DNA of 64,000 nt from Ditylenchus dipsaci (lineage: Eukaryota; Nematoda; Chromadorea; Rhabditida; Anguinidae): the NCBI GenBank assembly GCA_004194705.1, contig SADC01000932.1, positions 1 through 64,000 of the forward strand. Reading direction: 5' to 3'. Below, piece by piece: positions 11,044 to 24,700 of this stretch. Each line of letters begins with the position of its first letter. Positions within the stretch are counted from its first letter, which is position 1. A model generated the notes under the pieces. It searched no databases. It saw only the letters and a program-made list of their open reading frames with translations, and was not told the origin of the DNA. The position numbers and the translations under genes were made by a program.

Positions 11044-11915
11044 ATTTGGACAAATGTCCAAATGGGGCGAAACGTTTCGCCCCCATTTGGACATTTGTCC
11101 AAAGGGGGCGAACTGCTAATTTTGCCTTGGTCCCCCTGTTGACTTTTTTTGCAATTTTTTTTAAGTCTAATTGCGTAAGAAGCCGTGTTATAAGACGTTT
11201 CCCCTCATTTTTTAAGGAAAGACAAATTGTATATCAAAACTTCGCACCGTTTTGTAACTCACCCAGCCACATGCTGATGTCATGTTTTGTTTTCGATTCT
11301 GGTGCGAATTGCTGATGCCTAATGAAGAAAACCGTAGAAAACATGTCAATAATATTGAGCCTCGTGTCCAATGACTGAGAGGAAATTCCATGTTTTAAAC
11401 GCGGGAAGGACTGTAAACTTTCTTTTGTTCATATTTTTTTTCTTTTGGTCACATTTTGTAGCTAAGGTTCAGGGCTACCCAATAAAATTTTTTCTAGCCA
11501 CAAATCTCTGAAAAAAACTTTGATAAAAATGCGTTTCCTCTCACTCTGCAATACGGAAAATTTTTCGGATTAATTTTAGTGAAGATAGTTCACCTGTAAA
11601 AACAAAAAAGCCAGGAGAAAAATGTTAAACACTATTAAAACAGCTCTTTCAGCAAAAAAAACAAAAAACTCAACAGGGTGGACCAAGGCAAAATTAGCGG
11701 CTCGCCATTTTTTGGAAAAATGACCAGAACGGTACGAAGTTTTGATATAGAATTTGTCTTTCCGTTGAAAAATGGGGAAACGTCTTACAACACGGTTTCT
11801 TACGCAATTAGACTGAAAAAAAAATTTCAAAAAAATCAACAGGGGGGTCCAAGGCAAAATTAGCAGTTCGCCCCTTTTTGGACAAATGTCCAAAAGGGGG
11901 CGAGACGTCCCTTTA
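11044..11915. mobile_element. Fold-back element with TGGACAAATGTCCA ends
   Basis: The left arm (about 11044-11245) includes TGGACAAATGTCCAAATGG and TGCTAATTTTGCCTTGGTCC. The right arm (about 11684-11915) is its reverse complement. The arms are about 200 bp around a roughly 440-bp centre. No target duplication is clear and there is no coding capacity. Confidence 0.6.
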
Positions 11916-12084
11916 CCGAAAATCCGGATTAGAACACATGTAAAATATGTGGACGTTACGAAATTGGTGGCGCCAAACTTGTCAATGCTAAAAAAACTCC
12001 CAACGGCAAGTTTTTTTTACGAAACTATCCATCGGAAAACTCACCTAATTTTTGCTAAAAAATGTTATATTGGTGGGTTTTACG

Positions 12085-12237
12085 GCTACCAGACAATTTC
12101 CAATATTTTTGGAAAATGTCGCCCGACATTTCCAATATTTTTTCGGTAAATTCGGGCGAAACGATTGAATCAACCGAAAAAATATTGGAAAATGTCGTGC
12201 GACATTTTCCAAAAATATTGGAAATTGTCTGGTAGCC
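12085..12237. repeat. Palindrome with GGCTACCAGACAATTTCC arms
   Basis: GGCTACCAGACAATTTCC at the left mirrors GGAAATTGTCTGGTAGCC at the right. Inside, TTCCAATATTTTTGGAAAA recurs in both orientations around a loop centred near 12160. It is likely a small MITE. Confidence 0.6.
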
Positions 12238-12759
12238 GGTTTTACAGCGGCAAGTTCTTTGCCGCTATGATTATACTGATAACTTTTTGAATCAGACTCG
12301 TCAAATGTTTTTAAAAATTAAGCTAAAAAATGTCGGATTCAAGGTGGGTACGAACTTGAGTGTCCCTTATCAAGACTCGTTTGTACTTTTTTTTACCACC
12401 TTTCATAAATTTTTTACCTAGAACTCCCTAACAGGAATTTCCTATGCTTACCTAAAAACGTAAATACTTGATTGGTTATTATGTTAAGTTTCCAGTTTCT
12501 AGCATTAATAAATAATAGTGTGGTTTGAATCATTGTACAGAAAATGTAAGAAAAATGTCAACACATATTTTTTCACAAAAGGATGCTGGTATGCGACAAC
12601 AATGCAAAAAAGTAGTTTCAAAATTGTACCGCTTCTCCGACCTTCTCTTACTTTTACTTTGCTAACAGTTTTACATTTCACAACAATTTTGTCCAGCCTT
12701 GTAAAAGTGCACTCCTTATTTGTTTAATTTTTGTAAGATCATTGTTAAGCATTACAGAG

Positions 12760-15700
12760 ATGACAGACCAAAAAGCAGGATTATTAGCTAGTATTCGAAA
12801 ATATCCACCTGCTGTATTTTTCATACTAGGAAATGAGTTATGCGAGAGATTTCTTTTTATGGCATGAGAGCTGTTTTGCTGTTGTATTGCTGAATGAACA
12901 CAAGTTCAGTAACAGGTATTGATGCTTCGTTTTCAATTCATATCGGACTGTGGTGATGTGAAAATACAAGTAAGCACGATTCGTGCCGAAAAAACAGTGT
13001 GTAACGAGGAGAGTGCTTTGATAGAGCTAACAGGAACCGAAAATGTTAAATTAAAGCTAGGAACCCAATGAGGGGGTGAGGGTGCAGATCTGAGGTGCAG
13101 AGCTCATTGGGTACACACTGGATCCGCACCTCCGCACTCCCGCACTAAGAGCGGCACACGGCAGTGCGCACTCAACTGTACCCAATGAAAATTTCCTCCT
13201 CGCCGCGGGAGTGAGAAAGTGAGGAGTTCGAGTGCGGTGGCAATCCGCACTGCCGCACTCAATTTTTCAATGCATTTTTTGCTTTTCAGAATTAAGTCGA
13301 ATATTTTTTCCCACTTGAAATATGCCAAAAATTATTTCTTTTCTGAGTTGATTGAAGTTTATCGAAAACTTATAGCCGCTCAAAATGTATAAATTTCTTG
13401 ATACATCCAGTACTAGAGCTGACAATTGTGCTTCAGTGCGGGTTTTTTGCTAAAGGCACATTTGCTAAAAAAAATTTTTTGATAAAGGCAGAAAAGCTTT
13501 GTATGGTTTTGTTCTGGCGAAATTCTACTCAGTGATACTCATAGGCGTTACACGCTCAGTAGTTATACTATCAGTGGTCTTCATCGAACCTCAGTGGTCC
13601 CAATTAGGGGCATAGATATTTCCCCAAAATGAAACTTTTTTCAAACAGATTTTAAGTTTTTTTCGAAATTTTTTAGATTATGTCTGAACCATCCTAAACC
13701 ATCCCAGATTTTTTAAGCCATCCGTGAATTGGCTAAAGTACAGTATATGTCATAGCCGGAAATCTTCACAAGTCATGTTTTTTCAGCGTTTTAGCACCTA
13801 AAACATACAAAAAACACGTTTTCCGGCCCCGGACGGCCATTTTTTTAAATTTTTTGATTAAAATGACCAAAACCATGAATTTAGGGCTGTATTGGGGTGG
13901 AAAGGACCAAAAAGGGGCCACTTTTCTACAAAAAGAAAGATGTTGAACATAGTTTTGTTGACTGGGCCCTACCGCATAAATAAACTCTAGTATGCATGCT
14001 TTTTCATGCATCCAGAGTCACTTTCGAGTGATTTGTGTCTAAGGTATGTGGGTGTGCGCATCTCAACTCCAAGCCCCCAAGCCCCCTGCGCCCCCGAAGG
14101 GGGCGGAGGGGGCTTGGTTGGTTAGAGATGCGCGCACTCACTTACCTTAGACATAATTCCGAGTGAGACTTCTGATCAAAAATGTATTTAGAGATTATTT
14201 TTGCCCAGCTCCAGTGACCAAAACATGGTAAAACCGTCAAATGGTCGAAATTTAAAAATGACATATATATGCAAACCAAATGGTCGACCACTTGGATCAT
14301 AAAATTTTTTTACGTTTTCGGGTTACAAAACGATTTTTCTGCACTAATTCGAGCATGCTGAAGATGGCATGAAAATTTTTTTGTAACCCGAAAACGTAAA
14401 ATTTTTTTGATCCAAGTGGTCGACCATTTGGTTTAGTGCGTGGATTCTCAGGGGTGATCTAGCGACTGCTGGATCGATTTTGAGGTTGCAGGCTCAAATC
14501 CTGGTGGTAATAGACATTATTGTTTCTTGAATAACAATTATAAACTATTCTGTAAAAGACCAGTAAGACTCAGGGTGTGCAGGGTAACCACCTGGCACCT
14601 TCTCTAGAGTCTGGACCATTAAAACCAAGTAGTCGTCCACTTGAATCAAATTTTTTTTTCACATTTTCGGGTTCCAAAACCTGTTTTCTGCACTGATTCG
14701 GGCACGCTGAAGATGGTGTGATAGAGATAAAATGCCGTTTTCTCGAGTATTTTTTGAGTTTCAGGCAATAATTGCTTTTAGCGAAATTAATTATTGCCCA
14801 AAACTAAAAAAATACCCTACAAAACAGCATTTTACCATTATCAAACCATCTTCAGCATGTCCGAATTAGTCCAGAAAACAGGTTTTGCAGCATGAAAAAC
14901 GTAAAAAAATTGACTAAAATTTAATTTTTAGGCCATCCAGCTTGATATCCACCTGAACCATGGGTACCTATCCTAGGTTTCATAGTTTGAGTCACCAAAA
15001 TTACAGTTTTCGTATTGTCAAACCATGTTCATCGTAAAATTGTGGGTGAGAAATCATGGTTTACAATCATACTTGCACGGGCGCCAGCGCCGGCGCCCGT
15101 GTGCGCCCGGAAAAATTTTGAAAAATTGGGGCGCTGGCGCCAGCGCTGTCACCTGGGGCCGATTTCGAAAATTGCGTAGTCGGGCGCCGGCGCCCGGCGC
15201 CCTTTTTTCAGTGCCTTTTCATAACTTTTTAAATTATAGAAGTGAGCTTTTTAAACTGTGTTTTGTACTGATTTTCTTCGCCTTTTCAGCTTATATGACA
15301 CATACAGCTTTAGACTTTACCAAAGACCGGCGCCCTGGTCCGCGCCCGGCGCCGATTTTTTTGGCCGTGCAAGTATGTTTACAATCCCATATAAAAAACT
15401 GATATTTTCGGGATTTCCAGGCATATGCTCCCTCAGAATAAGTATCCACCCCATTATAGGTGTTGTGGCTAGTGAAATCACTATTTTGGTATTAACAAAC
15501 TGTGTTCAGCACATGATTTAGGTGAAATAGGGTGGTTTTCTGTGTTACTTTGAAAAATTTCCAATTTTCCGAAAATTTGTAGATCGTAGCCTTAGTCTTA
15601 AAAAGTTTCAGTTAGGATCCACAAGCGGAAAAGTTGTACTCAAAAATGATTTGAGCACCGAAAAGAGCATAAGATAATGTAACAACGATGATGCGCCGCA

Positions 15701-18700
15701 CTCCGAATAAAAAATCGCCTCACTCAGAATGAAAGAGCGCGGGAGTGCGGCTCCAAAAATGTGTCGCCTGATTGTGTACACGCTGGCGCCGCACCGCGGG
15801 AGTGAAGATTTGCGCGGGAGTGCGGAGTGCGGAGGTGCGGCTCCCATTGGATTCCTAGCTTAAGTGTAAAGCTAACATCTTGGTGAGCCGAATCCAAAAA
15901 ATTCGAAAAACTTTTCATACTTTTTTCTTCATGGGTCAAAATTGACTTAAGGTGAATGACTGTTCATATTGAGTAAGAATTGTCACCCTCCAGCATTCGG
16001 GCCATGAATGTGACTAATTTGTGTTGTTTAGCAAAGCTACTGTAGTTTACCATTCATTTGTGGCTCTAGCTTACTTGTCTCCACTTTTTGGATCTATTGC
16101 AGCAGACAACTATTTTGGACGTTACAGAATTATTTTCTGGGTATGTGCATACAGATTTGAACTTTTAAAATATTCCAATTTCGTACAACACAGAATGCCA
16201 CAGCAAGTTTGCGACTTTTGAATTTTGACACACTGTGGGATATATCATAGTAGCGTCCATGTTAAAAATAGAAAAACGGCTGTTCAAAGACTTTCCAAAA
16301 AAAATAACTACAAGATGTCGAAAAAATTATTTTTGAAGCATTGCGAAATTTTCAAAAATTTGGGTCACTGTGTTTTTGCCTTGATGTTTCTTTATAGTGG
16401 TTGCAACGATTTGTTGATCATTTTGCTGTGATTAGAAATACCATTGTTACTTAACACGGGAATTCCCGGTTATAACTCCGGTCTATTTCATTACAGTTTG
16501 TCACGGAGAACACGAATATCACCAAATCAGACGAAAAAACTACGGTACAAAACCCTCAAAAAGCTCAATTTTACTAACAGCTCTTTGGTTACAGGTACGT
16601 TTTTTTCCCGCAGGCTAGTTAGCAATTGATTTACTTAGCCACGAAAAATTGTTTTTTAGCTAATTGAATTAATGTCTTACTGCCCTGCGGAAAAAACGTA
16701 CCTGTATCCAAAGAGCTGTTGGTAAAATTGAGCTTTTTGAGGGTTTTACCGTAGTTTTTTCGTCTGATTTGGTGATATTCGTGTTCTCCGAGAAAAACTG
16801 TAATGAAATAGACCGGAGTTATAACCGGGAATTCCCGTGTTAAAGTAAGTTTTCACTATATTCAACAACTTAATTAACCATTCTTTCGCTTGAATTGACA
16901 ACATGGCGCCTTTTGTCGTAAATCTGGCGCCTAATTTTTGAATTTGAATTTTCTACAATATTTAAACATAACTTGATTACAATTTTTACACCATTTTGTA
17001 GCTCTGAATTTCAGCTTCTAATAAGATTTAACAATTGGCTGTATAATTTCAAAAATTACGAAATTCCCGTATTTAGATGGACGAACGTGAGCCAAAAACT
17101 TACTTTCTTGTAATACGTAAATCTTTATATTTTTGAGTTCTGGGCTATCTAGCAGTGTTTTCATTTTCGTCACTTGATGAGAAATTTCCAAAATGGCTGC
17201 GGGCAAAGTTTTGTGGACATTTCAGCACCCCGAAAACGTTACTACAAAGGTTTGGAAGTGGTACTAGACGTTTAACCAAATAATAAAAGAGAAAGGTTGG
17301 GCTAGGAAAAAAGCTGACGGTTGCCGCTACAAAAAGAGTGGTCGCAAAATTCTGGAAGATCTCAAAATTTTGGATTTTTGGCTAAATGAAAGGTTGCAGT
17401 ATAGAATCCCCCCGGGAGTGATCAGATCGAGGAGATAACATCATATTCGTGTTTCTCGCCCTGATTTCATGAGAAAGCCGGCTGTTTTTTTAATTCTGGG
17501 GAAAAAAAATTTTTCGATCCGCGGGGGGGGGGGATATCATGGTTTTTTAGTCAAAATTTAAAAAATTTGAATTGGCGCCTTTTGAATTTTAAAGGAGCAT
17601 GCTTTCCTAGCAGTGTTTTCATAACGGGCAATACTTTTTTTTGTCACAGATTCACTTTTTTTCTGTCACAGATTTGATTTGTCACAGATTCACTTTTTTT
17701 TGTACCAGATTCACTTTTTTTTGTACCAAATTCACTTTTTTCTGTCACAGATTTCCTCATTTCTGTCACAGATTCAGTTCTCGACACGAAATCAACAATT
17801 TTTAAAATTTTTTGTGTGAAATTCAGGGGTGAGCAAAGACCAGGTGGCTGGAGACCCACTCCGGAATGGCCAAAAGGCTAAAATTATTGGTTTTTTGGGG
17901 GTTTACTAGAGGGGGAGTAAACTTTTCGAGAAAAAATCGATTGAGCGGATCAGATTTCGGGTCCGATCGGCTTAATCGCCCATAAATCCACCCTGAACCA
18001 CTCGAAACCACCATGAACCTGGAATTCTGAGTGATTAAGCCGATCGGACCCGAAATCTGATCCGTTCAATCGATTTTTTTCAAAAAGTTTACTACCGTTG
18101 AACACTCCTTGCATTTCATCAGTTTGTTGCCATGAATATCTTCTTCCTCGGCGTAGTTGTCCCAAATTGTACTTCGCAAGCGCTTTCGTGAATTTGGCTG
18201 TATTTTTTGAATGGAAGACGGGCTTTCTTCGAAAGACATAGCTGAAATCATATCATTGAGGAGAAAAATGAAGAGACTTAAGATGGTATAGTTTGTAAAA
18301 TATCGGCCAACAACCCGAACACTGACAGTCACACCTAAAACTAACCTAACACTAACCCGCCATTTTAAACTAACCTAACACTAACATGTTAGTGTTAGTG
18401 TAAACTTAGTTTAAAGATCGATGTTAGTGTTAGTGTTAGGTTAGTTTAAGTGTTAGCCTAACGTTAGGTTAGTGTTAGGAGTTAGTGTTAGTTATGAAAC
18501 ACTGTTTCCTAGTCACGGCTTTTCAAAACGCCCGAAACTGTGTCATTTAGCTTTTCGAGCGAATTTCGCGGGAAATTAAAAAACTCCTCAAATTTGACTA
18601 GAAAAACGTGTTTTAGACTTTAAATGCCTTCTAGTTTGCTAAATTCTGTATTTTGAAAATTTGATCTGTATTTTCTGAAAGGGGAGATCCTCAGCTTTCG

Positions 18701-21700
18701 TTTGGTGTATGACTTACCTCTGAAATGCAAATTTCGCAAACCTCATACAAAATTAAACTTTGCGTTATTCGTAGGTGAAGAATGGTGTCCACTCGAAAGC
18801 AATGTTCTCAGCAAGTGAAGCAAAATCTTCCATAAAAGCGTCAATGCGCAGCTGACAAGCGATGGTCCAAGCAACAATCTAGGAAGGGTACAGCAGCAGC
18901 CGCAGCAGAGAGAGCAAGAGCTGCCGGGACAGCACGAATTGGTAAGGTTTCACATGACTATTGAGTATATTGACGTATATTACGAGTTGAAAGAAAGCTC
19001 AGATTACGGGCCTTAAACTTCTAAATATCAATGTATAACATTCGACAGAGCAGGAAAAACTGGACCAGAAAAAGCGTTAAAGTAAAGTAAAAAGAGGCTT
19101 TAGGAGTATTAACAAGACTCTCAAAAAATCGAGCCAATCGAGTCTTTTCACCACCAAATGAATCGCGATGAAATGCGCTTTTCAGCGATGAGAGACAGAT
19201 TGGTCATTATCAGGAAATGTATTCAACAAAGCTTTCTCAGAAACTCGTTATTTGACCAAAAAATTTCCTCTGATTTAATACCATCTGATATTTAAAAGTA
19301 GTGATTTCAGTTGTTTTACTAGATAAAGTATACGTTTTGACATGAAAATCGTGCTTATCGTCAAAAATTGGCCCTAGAAAAGTAGAAAGCACAAAAAATA
19401 ATAGTGCTGTCACTAGGCGGATTTTAACCTGCGACCCAAAAAACAGCAAAATCAAACGCTTTACCCACTGCGCCATGCAAACACGTCTAAAAAGCTAAAT
19501 GACACACTTTCGGGCGTTTTGAAAAGCCGTGTAGTGCAACGGCAATTGTTGATTTTTGAATTCCCGGGGACATAAAAAAAATAAATAATTATCACAAAAT
19601 TTGCGCAAAAATTTTTTCAAACGCAACAAATTATTTTTCGCAGTCATTTTTGACTGCGAAATTTAATTTTCGGTCGTCTTCGTCGAACTGCTCTTACTTT
19701 GTGGTCGCCCATTCGTTTTTGCGTACAGTTAGTTCAATTATAGTGACTACAGTCGACGCTCTCTATAAAGGGCCATTGCCACCTGTTTTGAATTGTCCCC
19801 CGCCAATTCAAATTTTTTTGCTTAATCATTGAACTGCTGTACGGATTTCCTAGCTTGGTTTCTAACAAAACAAGGCCTAGAACTTAATTTAATGTATAGT
19901 TTTGTTAGGAACCAAGTTAAAAATTCGTACGTAAATCCAACGATAAAGAAAAAAGTTTGAATTGGCGGGGGACAACCGTTGTCGGAGACGGCAATGTCCC
20001 TATAACGACGCTCTTTATAACGATTCGCTATTTATAACGACTCGAGAAAAAAAATTGGTTGGTTTCAAACAAATTAAGCAGAAACGGCGCTCTTTATAAC
20101 GACGCTCTCTATAACGATCCGCTCTCTATAACGACTCAGTCTGGCCGTCCCAGCTGTTAAAGAGCCGCTCTATATAACGATTTTGGGAAACTTTGCAGAA
20201 AATTTAATTTGAATGAAATCCTGTCTCACGGCGAATAAATATCTTTGTTGAAAAACCATTTTCGCAATCATCTTTTGGTGATTTCAAAAAAGTCGGTCAC
20301 ATTTTGTGTTTCAACTTCTATTATCAAATGTTTACAAATTCGGTGACTTCTTATCCGATCACAATCATAATCGTTCGCCAATGAAACTTTTGCCAATGAG
20401 ATTTTTACCAATAATATGTTCTCGCCAATAGCTTCTTTTCTCGAGTACTCTTATTTTTTATCAGGCAGATCACCACTGATTTTGTAGCCAGTGAATTGAG
20501 CTACGAAATAAAAAGGTAATGAGCTTGCCAATGAACTGACAGTACTTGAGAAAAGAAGCTATTGGCAAAAACATACATTGGCGAAGTGATTTCATTGGCG
20601 AAAAAATCTGGTTTTTCAGTCGAAATTTGAAAAATTTAAATTGGCGCCTTCTGAATTTAAAGGGAATAAGGGCTGTATTGGGAGGGGAAGGGAATAAAAG
20701 GGGCCACTTTTATGGCAGAACGTTAGAAATTCAAATATCTGTATTCTTCGATTGCCTCACCATGTTTTTCAACTGGGCCGTGGCAAAAAAAATATGCATT
20801 TTATGGTCAAGAGTACTTCTCGGAATCATGTCTAAGGTAAGTGTGTGCGCGCATCTCTAATTCTCAAGCCCCCTGCGCCCCCTTCGGGGCGCAGGGAATG
20901 GAAGAAATAGAATTGGAAACTAAGTAAAAAGATTCAATTGTAAATGAATTTGATGTATCTATGAACGATTATTGTATCGTTTATTGAAATTTTTTGAATA
21001 AAGTTTGGTTGTATAAGTGTCCGAAATTTGGACATATGTCCATAAATGTCCCAACATATGTCCGGACATATGTCCAAAATATAAATGTCCGGACATTTCA
21101 GCAACCCTAGTTTTATTTTAAAAAATCGTGTCAAGACAAATTATTGTCAGTTTGAATTTATGTCAGAAAGACTTTTTGATAGAATCGATTGATATCAAAA
21201 AAATTATGTCAGTCTCAGGGTGAGCCCCCCCCCTGTGGATCGAAAAATTTTTTTTTTCTCAGAATCAAAAAAACAGCCGGCTTTCTCAGGAAATCGGGGT
21301 CAAGAAACACGAATATGATGCTATCTCTTCGATCTGATCACTCCCCGTGGGGGGGGGGATTCTATACTCAAGCCTGCCTTAGTCCCCATGGTAAAAATTT
21401 CGACAAATTCAAAAAAGTATCTTTTTAATTCGCGCTAAAACATTTTTAAATGGAATTAGGACTGTATTGGGAGGGGAAGGGAATTGAAGGGGCCACTTTC
21501 ATAGCTAAAACCATGAAAGGGCCATTGCCACCTGTTTTGAATTGTCCCCGCTAATTCAATTTTTTTTCGTAATCACAGGAATTCTGTATGGATTTTCAGC
21601 TTGGTTTCTAACAAAACAAGGCCTAGAATTTGATTTTAGGTATAGTTTTGTTAGAAACCAAGTTAAAAATTCGTACGTAAATCCAACGATAAAGAAAAAA

Positions 21701-24700
21701 AATTGAATGCTCGGTGGGCAACCGTTGTCGGAGACGGTAATGGCCCTCGAAAGAGTGAATTCTGGACTGTTTTGGATGTCTTACCATGTTTTTCAACATG
21801 GGCAGGGACAAAAAACGGCTGTAAGTGAATTGCAGCGGTAAAACTGTGAATTTCAACGGTAAATTAATTTTTTTCAACGGTATTTTCAAATTTGCCATAA
21901 AACAATGAAATTCAACGGTAAATTTGTGAAATTCAGCGGTAAATTTATCGTAAAGTCAACTTCACAGTCCGTTGCCTCATAGAAATGACCCCAAGGTTAA
22001 ATAGTTGGCGCAAAGCATAAATTTTGTTTCAGATGAAATCCTTATATTTGATACACAAATAAGACAACGGACTGTGAAGTTGACTTTACGATAAATTTAC
22101 CGCTGAATTTCACAAATTTTACCGTTGAATTTCATTGTTTTATGGCAAGTTTGAAAATACCGTTGAAAAAAATTAATTTACCGTTGAAATTCACAGTTTT
22201 ACCGCTGCAATTCAATTTGAGCCCAAAAAAACTCTCAAGCCCCTGCTACCCTTCGGGGGGCATGTGGCTTGAAGAGCATGTGGCTTGAGAGTTATGCGGT
22301 AGGCCCCAGTATTCAAAACTATGTTCAACATCTTCTTGTTAATGGGCCCTCTATGATAAGTGGCTCCATTTTGTATCTTCCCTTCCCAATACAGCCCATT
22401 TTCCCTTTAAAAATGTTTCGGCGCGAATTAAAAAAATATATATTTTTTAAAATTTTCTAAATTTTTTACCTTGTGGGACCAAGGCAACTAAAATTTTTTT
22501 CGACTTTTAGAAACAAAATAGTTTCCGCACCCCTACAGACCAGTGCTGTGCATTTGAAAATTCCCGCTCCTGCTCTGGCTTTTTGCTCCCAGATTTCAAA
22601 ATTCGCTCCGGCTTTGGCTCTTTGCTCGGAGCAGAGCGGAGCGGAGATTTTCACAGCACTGCTACAGACCTTGAGAAACAAGAATTACGGGTCCTTTCTT
22701 GTTGAGTAAAATTAAATTTTGCGCTGGGGGGGGGAGGGGGGGGGGAGGGGTGGTTGGTGGGTGATTCTATACCATAGTCCAAATGAAAATTAATTTCAGA
22801 TATCGTTGTGTATGTAATCGGACAAGCCATTCTTTCTGTTGGCTCTATGTCATACCTCTCATCTTTGCCCAAATCATTGATGGATTTTAGTGGACTTGTT
22901 GTGATAGCCCTGGCTACTGGAGGCATCAAACCATGTGTATCGGCTTTCGCTGCTGATCAAGTAAAGCTTACAAAAATATGTAAAAATACTGTTTGAAATC
23001 AAGTTCGAAGAAAGTCGACACAAGGAGCGAGACCAATTCTTCGCTTTTTTCTACCTGGCTATCAACCTTGGATCTTTTTTGTCGATGTTGGTGACACCAC
23101 TATTGAGAAGTCAAGTGCAATGTTTTGGCTCTGATTACTGCTTTCCGCTGGCTTTGGTACGGCATTTTATAGCTTTCAGATTTGTAGAAATTGAAATTAA
23201 AGGTCTTTCTACACAGAAATCTTTGCCTGAATCTGTCACATACCAATTATGTTCACAATTTTAAAAGTTTTGCTGCAAATCAGGGATGGGACGGAATTCC
23301 CGGTTTCTGCTCTTTTTTCATTCCAATACCGAAATTTTGAACTTCCAATTTTGATTTCCGCTCCAGTATTATTAACTAACTGGAAAGAAGAAAAGTTTAC
23401 AATAATGTTATAAAAACTTGGTTAGAATGCATTCTCGGAATATGTCAGATGATGTTGACTAACACTCCGCGGGCCGATTGTTACCATATCTGGGATAGAA
23501 CCAAAATTTCACGCTGAATTCGAATATGCGCTAAGAATTGCCTAGTTCGATGCCTAGGGCACCCAAAAATGCTATTTTTAAAAATTCACCAAAATTGTGG
23601 TCATGTTTCATATTTTGGCTGTTACTTGTCAACGACTAACGAACTGTGAAACGAGTGACCATTTATTAGAAAGTCCAGTTCTAGGGCTGTCCAATGGTAG
23701 GAGAAAAATGGGCCATTTCAAATTGAGCCAATTCAAATTGGGCCATTTTCAAAATGGGCCACGATTTGAATCAAACAACAGTTAAAAAATTGCCAATAAG
23801 TTGGCGCGATTTGAATTGGCCCAATTTGAAATGGCCCATTTTTCTCCTCCCCGCAAAAATATGACAGCGTTTCATGACAAAATTATCTTCCCCGAAATTC
23901 GGATGTGGATATTTGCATGTGAAAATCATTTATCCGACATGTCTTTATGCACCAAATGTGCTGTGGAAAAAATGGACGTAGTATTACGCAAAATTTCAAC
24001 AAGAAGCTCTTACACACCAACAACGAAAAGCGGAGGATGTTATGTGTGTGGAAAGCATTCCGAGAAATACTGTAGCAAATGCGAAAATTCTATTGCTACA
24101 CCCATCGTTCCGACACTGACAAAACCAAATGCCATTCTTGTCGCCTAGTATTTATTGTTATGTCGTTTTATTAGGAAATAAATCATTCATTATTGTATCT
24201 TACTCATTAATTTTGAACTGAACTTTCAAAAATTATGTCTCGCAACGAAAAGGAAGTCACTTTGTATTTAAAATGGCGCCAAATTAATAAGTGATGCTAA
24301 AATAACTTCTTGTGCAAAGAATATCCTCCGAACCAGTTTTCCACGCTCTTTCCAATGGTACAGCCAGATTTTCGTTATTCAATCTCAACAAACATAAAAT
24401 GGCAATTTTTGGCGCAAAGTGCATTTTCTAAATGTACAACATTTTTTTGACTTGCGATTTTTGGCACATGTAACGCAAGCTTATGATGTGTGTTACATAC
24501 CATTGGATAGCCCTAGAACTGGAATTTCTAATAAATGGTCACTCGTTTCACAATTCGTTAGTCGTTGACAAGCATAGTGGTGCCGCCGTCCTTCGCCGTT
24601 CTATTTTTTTCATCGCCGTCCTGCATTTTCATCAAATTTTCTATAACGGAACACTTTTTTTATTTACATCATATAGTCAGTTTTTATTTTTCTACCTTAT

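Noticed and set aside
17018..17206. Minus-strand ORF MPAAILEISHQVTKM...
   Set aside because: No splice context, motif or repeat support, and similar length to chance ORFs in this window.
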